Origin: Oncorhynchus masou masou
Lineage: Eukaryota > Chordata > Actinopteri > Salmoniformes > Salmonidae
Direction: 5' to 3'
Length of the DNA stretch: 64,000 nucleotides
Assembly (NCBI RefSeq): GCF_036934945.1
Contig: NC_088228.1
Coordinates: 18,312,338-18,376,337 of the forward strand
Every line of letters begins with the position of its first letter. The first letter of the stretch is position 1. A program made the translations under genes and the position numbers. The notes under the pieces were generated by a model. The model was not told the origin of the DNA. It was given only the letters and a program-made list of their open reading frames with translations, and searched no databases. Positions 45,801 to 54,690 of the stretch are shown here, piece after piece.

Positions 45801-48800
45801 CCTTGGTTAAATGAAGAAAAGGCACTTCCTGTCATCAGGGCATCACAAAGGCAGTTTTGGTAGAGAGAATATCGACCATCATTTCAAGACATGCTGCTAT
45901 TGAATACAGATCGCCCCGTGATGAATTCAATCGCTTATTAACGTTTAATAATACCTAAAGTTGGATTACAAAAGTAGTTTGAAGTGTTATGTCAAAGTTT
46001 ATATAGGCAACTTTTTAATTTTAAAAAATGACGTTGCTTTTGAAAGTGTTTTTTCGTGGATCACAGTCTTCATAAATGGACATTTTGGGTATACATGGAC
46101 CGATTTCATCGAAAAAAAGGACCCAATTGTGATGTTTATGGGACATATAGGAGTGCCAACAAAGAAGCTCGTCAAAAGGTAATGAATGTTTTATATTTTA
46201 TTTCTGCGTTTTGTGTAGCGCCGGCTACACTAATTGTTGTTTACGTCCCCTTCAGGTATTTCGGGGTGTTGCATGCTATCAGATAATAGCTTCTCATGCT
46301 TTCGCCGAAAAGCATTTTAAAAATCTGACTTGTTGGCTAGATTCACAACGAGTGTAGCTTTAATTGAGTACCCTGCATGTGTGTTTTAATGAAAGTTTTG
46401 AGTTTTAACGAGTGCTATTAGCATTTGGCGTTGTGCATTTCTTGTTGGCAAGGTGAGACGCTAGCATGTCGGGTGGCTCTAAGAGGTTAATTAACCTCTT
46501 GAAGCTAGGGGGCACTATTTTTATGTTTGGAAAAAACGTTCCCAATTTAAACGGCCTATTTCTCAGGACCAGATGATAGAATATGCATACAATTGACAGA
46601 TTAGGATAGAAAACTCTAAAGTTTTCAAAACCTGGGCTCTGAGTGAATTGTGAAAAGAGAAAGGTGGCCATTGTTACTCCCGGTCCTGGTGAAAAGCCAA
46701 CTGTCCCGGTTGATATATTATCGAATAGATATTTGAAAAACACTGAGGATTGATTATAAAAAACATCTGACATGTTTCTGTGGACATTATGGATATAATT
46801 TGGAATTTGTGTCGACGTTGACGTGACTGCTCTTTCCGGTGGATTCCTGGGCATAACGCACCAAACGAACGGAGGTATTTGGATATAAAAAATATATTTA
46901 TGGAACAAAAGGAACATTTGTTGTCTAACTGGGCGTCTCATGAGTGAAAACATCCGAAGATCAAAGGTAAACGATTAATTTGATTGCTTTTCTTATTTTC
47001 GTGACCAACTTACCGGATGCTAAGTGTGCTTATTGTTTTGTCGAGCGATCAATAAACTTACAAACGCTTGTATTGCTTTCGCTGTAAAGCACAATTTCTA
47101 AATCTGAGACGACAAGTGGATTAACAAAAGGCTAAACTGTGTTTTGCAATATTGCACTTGTGATTTCATGAATATTTTCTTGTAATATTATTTGACTGTT
47201 GCGCTATGCTATTCAGCGTTGCTGATGACAATTATACCGGATCCGGGATGGGTGGTTCAGAGGTTAAAATCCAAAAACCTCAGTTTTTTCCCGATCTTCC
47301 CGATTAAAGCTACATCAGGACTATCTGGACTTGTCCAGTGACTGTTGAGAAAGATCAGCTGACAACAGGGGAAAGTCCTTGTGGCGGCACGGAGAGACGG
47401 CTGACAGGAGGGAATAGACCCCACTGGGACAGTCATGGGGTAGCTTCCCATTTTTGTAGTTTCCCATGCTTTGCAGTATGTTGGAAACACCCGCTTTAGC
47501 TACAGAAAGTCAACATACGAGAATACCCCTAGAGTCTGCGAGAGTGGGGGCGGAAGATGACTCATTGGCTGACAACATGGTAACGACTGGACTGGAAACG
47601 ACTACGAGTAATGAGAGCACAGCACAAGAGAACACCACAGCAACTGTCACAAGTTCTGCTGCAACAGTGGGCCACAAACAGATGCAGGTATGTGTCTGTG
47701 GTTGGAGGAAAGTTACATCACACCATGGGCTGAGGATCCACCAGGGGAAAAAGGGGTGTTTGGGTAAAGAGAGACAGAGAACTCGCATTGATTACTTTCT
47801 GCGAAAGCGATCAAATCAGTCGAATGAAGCACAGCAACTGGACGCAAACCATAGTTTGCAGTGCATCAGTACCACTGTCATGGAGGACATAAACTCAAGC
47901 ACCGAAGTAGCAACTGAGGTGGAACCAACAACAGGAGTGGAACTCACCCAGCCTCCCAGACCTGCAGTCGAGAGGAGACTACCAGGGCACAGACCGTATG
48001 TGAAGTGGCCTGGCGCCAGTGACAAGAAGTTGTGGGAAACAGTGAATACTGACCTTACTTTGACCCTCGAGAGACTTCGAGGCACAGTGGAGAAGAAGTT
48101 GGAGAGGATGGGGGACATCATCTATGAGTACGGGACAGAAAGATTTGGCAGAGGCGGCAGAAGGCAGCAGTCAGTGGCTCTGGATGAAGAGGAAAGACCC
48201 CAGCTGGGCCCCGAAGTGAGAGGGCCAGGAGGTATGCGGTCAACAATGCTTGACTCAGGGAGGAGGATGCCCCTGCCATGCATAGTCCCATGGGATGTTG
48301 GCTATCAACAACAAGGCAACTCCTATGACTAATTGGGAATGGGACGCAAGCGTAGGATTGATCACCCTGTCGCTGGCCGCCTTTGGGGAGGGTGTATAGT
48401 GTGAAAGGCCGAAACACCCTAGGAACCAAAGGTACACTACTGACGATGCGCTCCCCAAATTTCACCACGTTCACTGTTTATTAACTCTTGGAAGTGCTTG
48501 CACAACGGATAGTAACATCTCATCCTGTGTTCTTGGAATCTACACTTGTGAATCCAGCCAACATGTCAGATTTCAAAAATACTTTTTGGCAAAAGCAAAC
48601 AATGCTTTTATCTGAGGGTAGCACCACCATATAGAAAGAGAGAAAGCATATTTCAACCATGCAGGCGCGACACAAAACGCAGAAATAAAAATATAAAATC
48701 ATGCCTTACCTTTTGACGAGCTTTTTTTGTTGGCACTCCAATATGTCCCATAAACATCACAAATGGTCCTTTTGTTCAATTAATTCCGTCCATATATATC

Positions 48801-51106
48801 CAAAATGTCAATTTATTTGGCGCGTTTGATCCAGAAAAACACTGGTTCCAACTTGCGCAACGTGACTACAAAATATCTCAAAAGATACCTGTAAACTTCG
48901 CCAAAACATTTCAAACTACTTGTGTAATACAACTTTAGTTATTTTTTTACAAGTAAATAATCGATCAAATTGAAGACAGGATGATCTGTGTTCAATACAG
49001 GAAGAAAACAAACTGACGCTAGCTTTCTGGTCACGCACATCTATCAAACAGTACACATGAAGTAACATTCGTTTTGAACAGGGCTACTTCTTCATTACAC
49101 AAAGGAAAAACCTCAACTAATTCCTAAAGACTGACATCCAGTGGAAGCGGTAGGAACGGCAAGCAAGTTCCTTAGAAATCTGGATTCCAATGAAAACCCA
49201 TTGAAAAGAGAGTGACCTCAAAAAATAAAAATCGGAATGGTTTGTCCTCTGGGTTTCGCCTGCTACGTAAGTTCTGTTATACTCAAAAGGCACGCTTCAA
49301 ACAGTTTTAGGAACTTAGTGTTTTCTATCCAAATCTACTAATAATATGCATATCTTAGCTTCTGGGCATGAGTAGTAGGCAGTTGAATTTGGGCCTGCTT
49401 TTCATCCAAAATTCCAAATGTTGCCCACTATCCTAGAGAACTTAAGGTCTACCCACGCCTGCAAAAGCTACGGGTCTATGACACCCCAGTGTAGCTCTCC
49501 TGTTACCACTGAGCACACATGCTAACGTAGTAGCATCACAGTAGCCTGGTGCTTAAGCCAATGCATTTCCATTCCAACAGTTCAAAAGAAGAGCTGGATG
49601 CTCCCCTTTCCTATTACAGGATACAGGAGAACTTCTAGCCCATCTTCCCAGTTTGACATAATGCTGACTTATGTTCCGAGCCACTAGTATTTCAATTCTG
49701 ACTAAAGCAATGGTTGTATTGATTGGGGTAAAGTGATTAATTTACATTTGGTCGGTTCAGCAAATCAAGCCAGAGAAACTTTATGGCAGCATCTTGGCAA
49801 CTGCATTTCAATTTAGCTTTCAAAGCCCAAGACAGATGACAATGCTGAATCCAAAACTAACACACCTTCATATAAATCAATTAAATTCCAATCATGTTAG
49901 ATTTTTGAGTTTTCGGCAGCCTCTACTAACAAGGTAACGTGAATTAACGCAATTGCCTAGCTATAATGACAGAAAAAGTTGGGGGGGAAATTAAGTTACA
50001 TATTGCAATATTATTTTGGGAGGATATAGATATTCGACTAAGTAACAATTGTTGTGCTACTGTAGTTAGCAACAACTTTTCAGAACTTATTTCCCTTACT
50101 GATCAAAATTAGTTTGAATCTTTCCTCTCTGCAGCAGACATATGGTGAGCAATATGTTGGGAACATCAAAGCACATTACCGAATCGGCACCTAAGTATCG
50201 TGATATTATATTGTTGAGTTCCCTGGCAATTCCCAGGCCCATCTCACATTGGACAATAATGACATAAGCCCAGGAAATAAAATTTAGCTGAGCTATTATC
50301 TTGAGCAATAACAAATAGTATGATTCATGTACGAGGATTAGGCCTACTAAATTACTACTAAGGCTAGATCCCACAACGCTTAAGAATTATGCCTTACAAG
50401 TCTCAACTACTACCAACAAAACTCCTTGCCATAGAGTGGTGGGGAGGAAGAGTCTACTGAAGCAATTTGCCCTTTCATTTTCCAGATTCACTCAAACAAC
50501 ATTTTACTATTGAGTCTCAAAGTCAGCTGTAATTGTATATAGATTGGCTCTCCTTCAATATGTATTAGTTAGTCTCTGAATTGGTTCATGCAACTTTGCC
50601 ACCAGGGCATAAAACTACTCATCACTATTGCCTAGCAACAGATAAACCACATATTCAGATGTTATCAACACCTCTCCATAAACCAAGCTGAGGTATGACC
50701 AAATCCCAAATGGACACCTAGACCCAACTTCCTAGGGACTTGTGGAGATCTAAGAGGATCTGCCAGCTGCAATCAATATGGAAACAGTTCCACCGGGCCC
50801 TCTGATAGGCTAGGTGGAAGATTCATCTTATTACTTATACCAATCAAATCCTGTCAGATTGCCCAAAGTGCATAGGGAGAGTGTTTGGGTCGATTTGAGA
50901 TTGAGCGGTAGTATAGGGTACTAGCCTTGCAGCCAGGTCCACTACTCACGCTGTATGTGAATAAGCTGCTTTGGCATCTTGAACTCTCCGGGGTAGAGGG
51001 ACTCGTAGTAGGCAATGTTGCCGTCTGCCTCCGGGACAGGGATGACCATGTTGTGTTTCTCTCCATACACCGACTGAGCCGACATGGCCCTCTGGAGATG
51101 GTGTTC
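27883..51106 (-). CDS. epc1: Enhancer of polycomb homolog 1 (13 exons; first coding exon outside window)
   Basis: Nuclear scaffold of the NuA4/TIP60 histone acetyltransferase complex. Coding exons in transcript order: 51106-50950, 45116-44971, 44643-44437, 42148-42000, 40142-39986, 39753-39589, 39303-39214, 35648-35500, 35275-34911, 29418-29294, 29125-28984, 28622-28250, 27955-27883. All junctions are GT-AG, all phases join, and 765 residues plus stop are encoded. The part begins EHHLQRAMSAQSVYGEK inside the EPL1 domain, continues through YDLDTEDEVFVNKLKKKMEI, the basic KRREKSKRELLHLTLEIVEK helix and NIKSSRWRHFRPRT, then a Gln-rich stretch (QEQLALMQKQQLEQIQQQQQ) and the terminal NTVAMEVT. FRRKAGCQYYA and VYGEK favour EPC1 over EPC2. 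The roughly 50-residue exon starting MSKL in other vertebrates is missing, so this CDS is 5'-partial. The gene is convergent with acsl3, and its introns are full of transposons. Confidence 0.95.
28114..28216. repeat. Palindromic repeat in the last epc1 intron
   Basis: CTATTCCCTCTGTAGTATAC and GTGCACTATGAAGGGATTAG face each other as imperfect inverted arms. Related copies are at 44847-44953 and 63862-63936. Confidence 0.55.
29419..30507. other. epc1 intron, no feature recognised
   Basis: AT-rich intronic sequence between the exons at 35275-34911 and 29418-29294. No ORF with recognisable similarity and no repeat terminus was identified in this part. Confidence 0.4.
30508..31015 (+). mobile_element. 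Tc1-like transposon 3' fragment in epc1 intron
   Basis: Plus-strand transposase C-terminal piece: AKMNGAKFREILDENLLQSA, FTFQQDNDPKHTAKTMQEW, then a stop in the DLNPI-stop block where TAA replaces the codon before the catalytic Glu region (30720-30726). Ends in TCATTATGGGGTAGTGTGTG sequence. Truncated at the 5' side. Confidence 0.8.
32241..32325. repeat. 37-bp tandem repeat (2.3 units)
   Basis: Units 32241-32277 and 32278-32314 share GTAGAT, AGCTG and GTCATAATATAATAAAGACA-type text. A partial third unit is GTAGATCTAGC. Confidence 0.75.
32455..32735 (+). mobile_element. L2-type LINE 3' fragment
   Basis: Shares with the LINE at 55188-57516 the blocks TTTAAGTATGCTCTCT, GAGCCCTAGGACCATG and ATGACTCCTTGCTGTCCCCA, ending in TAGGCTGAGGCTATATAAGT. 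No ORF left. Confidence 0.7.
33225..33402 (+). mobile_element. Tc1-like 3'-end fragment
   Basis: GATATGCCACACCTGTCAGG through GAAATAAGCTTTTTGTGCAT to CATATTTTTGTGCAGTATA. The last block is a relative of the reversed left end of the element at 53636 (CACTGAACAAAAATATAAAA). No coding sequence. Confidence 0.6.
33590..33718 (+). mobile_element. SINE head fragment fused to a Tc1 fragment
   Basis: TCTAAGGCACTGCATCTCAG, GGCATCACTACAGTACCTGG and GGTTGAATTCAGG (box B-like) form a tRNA-derived head, followed by GCGAGTCCCATAGGGTGGCG. It stops abruptly at the Tc1 transposase sequence at 33719; no SINE tail is present. Confidence 0.65.
33719..34792 (+). mobile_element. Tc1-like transposon, 5'-truncated copy 1 in epc1 intron
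   Basis: Same family as the full copy at 40338-41853, and very similar base for base. The 3' end GTGTTCCCTTTATTTTTTTG then AGCAGTGTA is present; the 5' inverted repeat is lost. A 70-bp foreign segment (33901-33970) with a 15-bp duplication interrupts the transposase. Confidence 0.9.
33721..34529 (+). pseudogene. Tc1-like transposase pseudogene, copy 1
   Basis: The first piece reads LAFAREHQDWQIRHWRPVLF then TDESRFTLST (first catalytic Asp in FTDESRF). It is then interrupted by the 70-bp insert. The second piece (34077-34529) reads MVWGGISLGGHTALHVLARG, LLMQDNATPHVAGVCQQFLQ (second Asp) and SPDLNPIEHIWDIMSRSIHQ (Glu), ending at TAC TGA. The DDE triad is present in pieces, with 34-residue spacing between the last two. 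The N-terminal DNA-binding domain is missing. Confidence 0.85.
35700..35850 (+). mobile_element. tRNA-derived SINE next to an epc1 exon
   Basis: TGGTCTCTAGCTCAGTAGAG, CATGGCGCTTATAACGCCAA and GGGCTCGATTCCTGGGACCA form a cloverleaf-like head with box A and box B. It is followed by GGATAAAAGCGTCTGCTAAA and an AT-rich tail. It lies about 50 bases beyond the acceptor of the exon at 35648-35500. Confidence 0.75.
35934..36357 (+). mobile_element. Tc1-like (PIF-free) fragment, left part of an element split by a hAT-type insertion
   Basis: Starts ACAAAAGTATGTGGACACCC. Transposase traces are VNSKCCYCEVETSRSNNGSA-like text with GAAGTGGAAACGTCTAGGAG and GGCCACATAAGGAATAATGG. It runs to GATGATTCTGTGC at about 36357 and resumes at 39004 with TTCCAACATCTAGTG. 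Internally deleted before the split, because the whole DDE region is absent. Confidence 0.75.
36493..36655 (+). mobile_element. tRNA-derived SINE inside the nested hAT-type element
   Basis: GTGGTCTAAGGAACTGCATC, TTGTTCGAATCCAGGCTG (box B) and GGGAGTCCCATACGGCAGCA form the head and body. The tail is AAGAATTTGTTCTTAACCGA then CTTGCCTAGTTAATTTAAAA. Confidence 0.8.
36851..37483. repeat. Large inverted repeat (about 210-225-bp arms, 200-bp spacer)
   Basis: Left arm 36851-37076 and right arm 37276-37483 pair almost throughout. Examples are GGAGTCTTTGTGATTAAGTA against TACTTAATCACAAAGACTCC, and GAAATTGAACTTCAGTTCAT against ATGAACTGAAGTTCAATTTC. Confidence 0.85.
37991..38919 (+). mobile_element. TTAA-flanked non-autonomous element (piggyBac-like), copy 1
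   Basis: TTAA precedes (37987-37990) and follows (38920-38923). It starts CCTCTTGAAACTAGGGGGCA and ends near CCGGATCCGGGATGGGTAGT then TCCAAGA. Strongly similar to 46495-47263. The paralogous hAT sequence at about 62100-62115 reads CTAGTTTAACGGCGATG without it, that is, an empty site. No ORF. Confidence 0.8.
39004..39142 (+). mobile_element. Tc1-like fragment, right part of the split element
   Basis: TTCCAACATCTAGTG, AAAAGCCTTCTCAGAAGAGT, CAACTCCATATTAATGCCCA and the terminus TTTTGGTCATTTAGTATATA. It continues the element that starts at 35934. Confidence 0.8.
39385..39565 (+). repeat. Interspersed repeat, copy 1 of a pair in epc1 introns
   Basis: Shares CCCAAAT, GCCCTCTGATAG, CTAGGTGGAAG and CAATCAAATCCT-type blocks in the same order with 50698-50885. 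Probably an old MITE. Confidence 0.5.
40338..41853 (+). mobile_element. Tc1-like transposon, full-length copy 2 in epc1 intron
   Basis: Both inverted ends are present: CACTGCTCAAAAAAATAAAG at the left and TTTATTTTTTTAAGCAGTG at the right, flanked by TA (40336-40337 and 41854-41855). Length is 1516 bp. It lies between the epc1 exons at 42148-42000 and 40142-39986. Confidence 0.93.
40628..41600 (+). pseudogene. Tc1-like transposase pseudogene, copy 2
   Basis: Starts MRRSLQPTQVAQVVQLIQDG TSMRAAARRFAVS, the helix-turn-helix domain. It is then frameshifted several times (about 40790, 40975-41005 and 41210). FTDESRF is at about 41080, LLMQDNATPHVAGVCQQFLQ at about 41337 and SPDLNPIEHIWDIMSRSIHQ at about 41436. 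Compared with copy 1, 46 bases are missing after GAGTTGGC (about 41529), removing the C-terminal frame. Inactive. Confidence 0.85.
42252..42350. repeat. Small palindromic MITE
   Basis: GCCAGTTTCCTGGACACAAA and GCCTAGTCCTAAACTAAAAA face GACCAGGACTAGGCTTTATC and TGTACGGGAAT as inverted arms. Confidence 0.6.
42351..42736 (+). mobile_element. LINE fragment (reverse-transcriptase region), left part split by hAT-type copy B
   Basis: The plus-strand frame 42320-42589 reads DLAVRCQDNLLSLNVIKTKE MIVDYRKRR, then VEQVDSFKFLGVHITNK, the thumb-side region after the catalytic box of an L2/Rex1-like reverse transcriptase. It continues after the insertion at 43893. Confidence 0.8.
42737..43892 (-). mobile_element. 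hAT-type non-autonomous element, copy B (reversed)
   Basis: Ends TAGAAGTTGACCGATTA and AATCAGTCGACCTCTA. Flanking 8-mers CAACAAAG (42729-42736) and CTACAGAG (43893-43900) match at 6 of 8. Aligns reversed with copy A (1967-3173) over its full length, except for the SINE-tail block. No ORF of significance. Confidence 0.85.
43893..44415 (+). mobile_element. LINE fragment, right part with 3' tail
   Basis: Resumes CTACAGAGGGTAGTGCGAAC, then SFKQLLYPQAIRLLPEHLIK-type text and the 3' UTR with CATGTACATATTACCTCGAC and TTGTATTCAGTGCATGTGAC, ending AAATAAAATTTGATTTG. The 3' end lies 22 bases before the epc1 exon at 44643-44437. Confidence 0.8.
44847..44953. repeat. Palindromic salmonid-type repeat in epc1 intron
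   Basis: ATGGCACCCTATTCCCTGTG and GTAGGGAATAGTGTGCCATT are inverted arms with central AGTGCTCTATTTTTGACC and GTCAAAAGTAGTACACTA. Confidence 0.7.
45461..46486 (+). mobile_element. TTAA-flanked non-autonomous element, copy 2
   Basis: Ends CCTGTTAGAGCTAGGG and GTGGCTCTAAGAGG are inverted repeats. The right flank is TTAA (46487-46490); the left flank is degraded to AAAA with a TTAA three bases further left. It abuts a second element through a second TTAA. Sequence family shared, reversed, with 48485-49433 (GAGTGCCAACAAAGAAGCTC and CGTCAAAAGGTAATG). Confidence 0.7.
46495..47263 (+). mobile_element. TTAA-flanked non-autonomous element, copy 3 (769 bp)
   Basis: Starts CCTCTTGAAGCTAGGGGGCA and ends GATGGGTGGTTCAGAGG, with TTAA on both sides (46491-46494 and 47264-47267). 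Closely similar to 37991-38919. The TTAA target and CCTCT terminus suggest piggyBac-type mobilisation, which is inference. Confidence 0.8.
47290..48480 (+). mobile_element. Internally deleted non-LTR retroelement in epc1 intron
   Basis: Contains an open N-terminal ORF (47466-48332), directly followed by a 3'-UTR-like block with GGAGGGTGTATAGTGTGAAA, GGCCGAAACACC and GACGATGCGCTCCCCAAATT. No reverse transcriptase or endonuclease sequence lies between. Antisense to epc1 and bracketed by two TTAA-flanked elements. Confidence 0.55.
47466..48332 (+). CDS. Open ORF: gag-like/N-terminal zinc-finger part of a non-LTR retrotransposon
   Basis: 288 codons without interruption. A Ser/Thr-rich N-terminus is followed by a compact zinc-finger-like motif with Cys76, Cys78, His92 and Cys98 (CVCGWRKVTSHHGLRIHQG KKGC), a basic RTRIDYFLRKRS stretch and an acidic linker. 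A conserved-looking block follows, HRPYVKWPGASDKKLWETVN then LERLRGTVEKKLERMGDIIY and ERFG. Similar N-terminal regions are known to me from fish R2/NeSL-type retroelement polyproteins. The last 70 or so residues look like read-through into the element's 3' region after a deletion. Probably not a host gene; the start at 47466 or 47478 is undecided. Confidence 0.5.
   Translation: MLCSMLETPALATESQHTRIPLESARVGAEDDSLADNMVTTGLETTTSNESTAQENTTATVTSSAATVGHKQMQVCVCGWRKVTSHHGLRIHQGKKGCLGKERQRTRIDYFLRKRSNQSNEAQQLDANHSLQCISTTVMEDINSSTEVATEVEPTTGVELTQPPRPAVERRLPGHRPYVKWPGASDKKLWETVNTDLTLTLERLRGTVEKKLERMGDIIYEYGTERFGRGGRRQQSVALDEEERPQLGPEVRGPGGMRSTMLDSGRRMPLPCIVPWDVGYQQQGNSYD
48485..49433 (-). mobile_element. 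TTAA-flanked non-autonomous element, copy 4 (reversed)
   Basis: Reversed relative of 45461-46486. CCTTACCTTTTGACGAGC and TTTGTTGGCACTCCAATATG are the complements of the motif at 46152-46184. TTAA occurs at 48481-48484 and close to the other end (49433-49438). The ends are diverged and the boundaries approximate. Confidence 0.55.
49440..50690. other. epc1 intron sequence, no recognised feature
   Basis: AT-rich intron with no recognisable ORF product or repeat terminus. Confidence 0.4.
50698..50885 (+). repeat. Interspersed repeat, copy 2 of a pair in epc1 introns
   Basis: GGGCCCTCTGATAGGCTAGG, TGGAAGATTCATCTTATTAC and TATACCAATCAAATCCTGTC correspond in order to 39460-39530. Confidence 0.5.
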
Positions 51107-51134
51107 CTAGAGAAAGAGAGCTTAATAATAAGCA

Positions 51135-51275
51135 ACACATTCAGCAGAAGCTTTTATCTGAAGCGACTTACAATCATGCGTGCAAACATTTTCATGTGGG
51201 TGGACCCAGCGGGAAACAAACCCTCGATCCTGGTATTGCAGTCACCATGCTCCATCAACTGTGCCACACAGAACC
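51135..51275 (-). mobile_element. SINE fragment, antisense, near the first visible epc1 exon
   Basis: CAGAAGCTTTTATCTGAAGC, GACTTACAATCATGCGTGCA and GCGGGAAACAAACCCTCGAT form a SINE body followed by a degenerate tRNA-like head (box B reversed in AACAAACCCTCG). It starts about 30 bases upstream of the exon acceptor in transcript direction. Confidence 0.5.
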
Positions 51276-51290
51276 AGAGAGAGGAGTAGA

Positions 51291-53635
51291 GGAATGAGGT
51301 CAAATGAATGAACATACCTCTGCCCAACAGGCCCTAGGATTTAACGATCAAATCAGACCACTTTAATAGGTCAATTGACAGGGTCAGCTGGAAGTTGAAG
51401 TAATTAACGCCTGGAGTACATAAGTCAGAGTGAATCTCAAGCACTGTGCGATCTTATCCGTTTGCTAGGATTAAATCAAGGGTCAAATCATTACTGATAG
51501 AAACAGAATCACCTTCAGAGTTTTTAGGTGGTCGTTTTTCTAGTACTCTCTCTCACTAAGGACCGGAAAATTGAAAATAAAACAGCAGGACTTGGCAAGG
51601 CCAGGGTAAGTGCTGGAATGGTAGTCAGTCACCGATTTACTAGGCTATTCCCCAGGTGCAAAACCCAAGTACACTTTATATCCAAGGCAATATGTAGGCT
51701 TAACTCATATCAGTTTCATAACTAAAAATTCCTATTCTTCGGTTTCAAAGTCTGGGAGCTAGTTTGGACCAGGCACCTGGCAGATTATGCACTTTACAGC
51801 AACAAATAATGACCGTCATCTCAAATCACTACAAACCACCATTGGAACAGGGTTTCCATTAGCCGGTAAAAGCCAGCTTATGGCCAATAAAAAATTAGTG
51901 ATTTATTTTTTTAAATTAAAACGTTTAAAAAAATGCAATCCCATTGCAATGTTTTCCACAAGCACATTGAGTAGCTAGCCAAATTAGAAAAAGTAGTCCG
52001 CCAGGCAACCACCGACTGTTTGCTCATTGCTGTTGCTCTAAGATGGCAACGCCAAGCAAATGCACCAATTGAATCTCAACAAGGAAAGTCGGTACTGGTA
52101 TTTGATTAACAATTATTGAAAAAGTATGAATTTCAGAAAACAAAGATGTGCAAGCAACTAGAGGACAAACATGGGTACACGGTGGGCATTCCATAACTAA
52201 ACATTTAAGTATTGACCTTTGGTGAATCAATGTATTCAGCGCTAGATTCCATAAAGCCTGGCCTCTTACCAATGTCTGCTTTTTACCTGATCCAAATATT
52301 TTTGCAATAATGGTATAACTGATGAAACTTCTGTAGGCCACACACACACACACTATTCTGCCCTTATGAACTAATGTATTTTAGGCCAGAAAAACAACCA
52401 TGTTTGATTTTCATTAAATCATACACAGGGAAACTCAAGGTATTGTAGCCTACAGTGCGTGGAGGGCGAGTGAGCCGAGGGCTCGACATGGAGCATTAGA
52501 CCCTCGCAGGCGCGTTTTGCTCAACAAAAAACAGCGTAAGCCCTCCGGTATATTCTAATGCCTTGATTTCATTGGAAATAACAGTAACATGGACTACTTT
52601 GGAAAAGTGTGGTATTGTGCTTACAATTGAAAACAGAAAATTAATTTAGTGTATTGCTATTTGTTTTTGGATATCGTCTAGGCCAGGGGCACTCAAGTAC
52701 TATTTGAGAAGGTCCAGGTGGATCATGTAATTAAAACGGCGTAGTAAACGCCCACCTCACAACCCATGCACCCCCCCCAAAAAAAGCTGTTCACACCCCG
52801 CTTGTTGGCAGAGAAAACATTTTTGCAGTTTAAAGCAATTATACACATTTAACATGGAGAAAATATATTTGACGTTTTAAAGGCTAATTTTCTGCAATTC
52901 TACACATTCTTCCATGTGTTATGTGTGGTTATATGATACCAGGGGTCTAAGCCCAACCTGGCTTAGGTTCTGGGTCTGGGTCCTGATTTGGTTTACCAGT
53001 TGAGTATTGAGGGGGGGGACTCTTGGCTCATATGACCTTTAACACATCTTTTGAGATTAAAGTATTTCACTGCCAGATATGAATTGCCACAAAGATCAGA
53101 ATATCAAAAAGTGTTTGCAACTCTGGTCTATGAATTGCAGTTTGCCATTTATTTCACTGATCCAGATGAACTCTTAAAGGCCTAATGCAGCCGTTTTTAT
53201 CTCAATATGGTGAGTGGTGGACGATTCTCCTCCATTGTTTAAATCTCTAGTTTGGGAACACTTCGGCTTCCCAGTAGATTTCAACGGCGATGGACAGAGA
53301 GTTATAGATGAAACGTTAACAGTACGTCACCACTGTTCAATAGCCTATGTAGCTGCCAACACCTCTACACTGAAATTACCCCACTTTTCCTACCACCAAA
53401 GCAAGACAGAAATACAGACAACAACTTCATCTCCCCTGCATTCAAGTAGCTTTTCACAGTCGATTCTGACCATGCCAAAAAAAATACAAGCGCGATAGGT
53501 GTTTATGGGCCCATTCTAGGTGTTTGAGAACGTCATGGAAGTGCAGGCCACGTTCGAAACATCCCTCTCGCACCCATTTCAGCAAACAGGTAGTACCTGC
53601 TCTAGCCTATATAAGCAAACCAAAGCTGTTAATTA
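51291..53635. other. epc1 intron 1 (or upstream) sequence
   Basis: No gene recognised. About 52683-52960 reads like a decayed MITE (CCAGGGGCACTCAAGTACTA at one side), but its partner end was not found. The remainder shows nothing identifiable. Confidence 0.35.
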
Positions 53636-54690
53636 CACTGAACAAAAATATAAAAACGCAACAATTGCAAAGATTTTACTGAGTCACAGTTCATAAGGAA
53701 ATCAGTGAATTCCTTTGGCCCTAATCTGGATTTTACATGACTGGGAATACAGATATGCATTGTCGGTCCTAGATACTTATTTTTTTTAAAGGTAGGGGAG
53801 TGGACAAGAAAACCAGTCACTATCTGGTGTGACCACCATTTGCCTTGTGCATCTCCTTCACATGAAGTTCTTCCGGCTGTTGATTGTGGCATGTTGTCCC
53901 ACTCTTCAAAGTTGCTGGATATTGGCGGGAATTGGAACACTGTCGTACACGTCGATCCAGACCATATAACATACTCAATGGGTGACATGTCTGGTGAGTA
54001 TGCAGGCCATGGAAAAACTAGGATATTTTCAGCTTCCAGGAATTGTGTACAGATTCTTGCGACATTGGGCTGTGCATTATCACGCTGAAACATGAGGTGA
54101 TGGCGGCGGACGATTGGCACGACAATGAGCCTCAGTATCTTTTCACGGTATTTCTGCATTCAAATTGCCATCGATAAAATGCAATTGTGCATGTAGCTTA
54201 TGTCTGCCCATGCCATAACCCTACGGCACTCTGTTCACAATGTTGATGTCAACAAACCGCTTGCCCACACACTGGGATTCACCTGTGAAGGGCACGGTTC
54301 TCCAGCGTGTCAGTGGCCATCGAAGGTGAGCATTTGCCCACTGAAGTCAGACACAATGCCTAACATCAGTCAGGTCAAGAGCCTGGTGAGGAGAACAAGC
54401 ACGCAGATGAGCTACCGAGATGGTTTCTGACAGTTTGATGAAACTGTGGGTCTGCACAGTTGTCCCGGTGGCTGGCCTCAGACGATCCCGCAGGTCAAAA
54501 AGCCAGATGTGGAGGTCCTGGGCTGGCGTGGTCATTATGGTCTGCGGTTGTGAGGCTGGTTGGAAGTTCAGTCAAATTCTTTAAAACAACATTGGAGGCA
54601 GTTTATTGTAGAGAAAGGAACATAAAATTCTCTAGCAACAACTGTGGAGGACATACCTGCAGTCAGCATGCAAATTGCACGCTTCCATTA
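53636..54690 (-). mobile_element. Tc1-like transposon with decayed minus-strand transposase
   Basis: Left terminus CACTGAACAAAAATATAAAA after TA. Minus-strand pieces: EKILRLIVVPIVRRHHLMFQ RDNAQPNVARIC (second Asp), FPWPAYSPDMSPIEYV (catalytic Glu), and further upstream text from 54535 to 54347 in other frames. The right end is missing past about 54690. Inactive. Confidence 0.85.
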
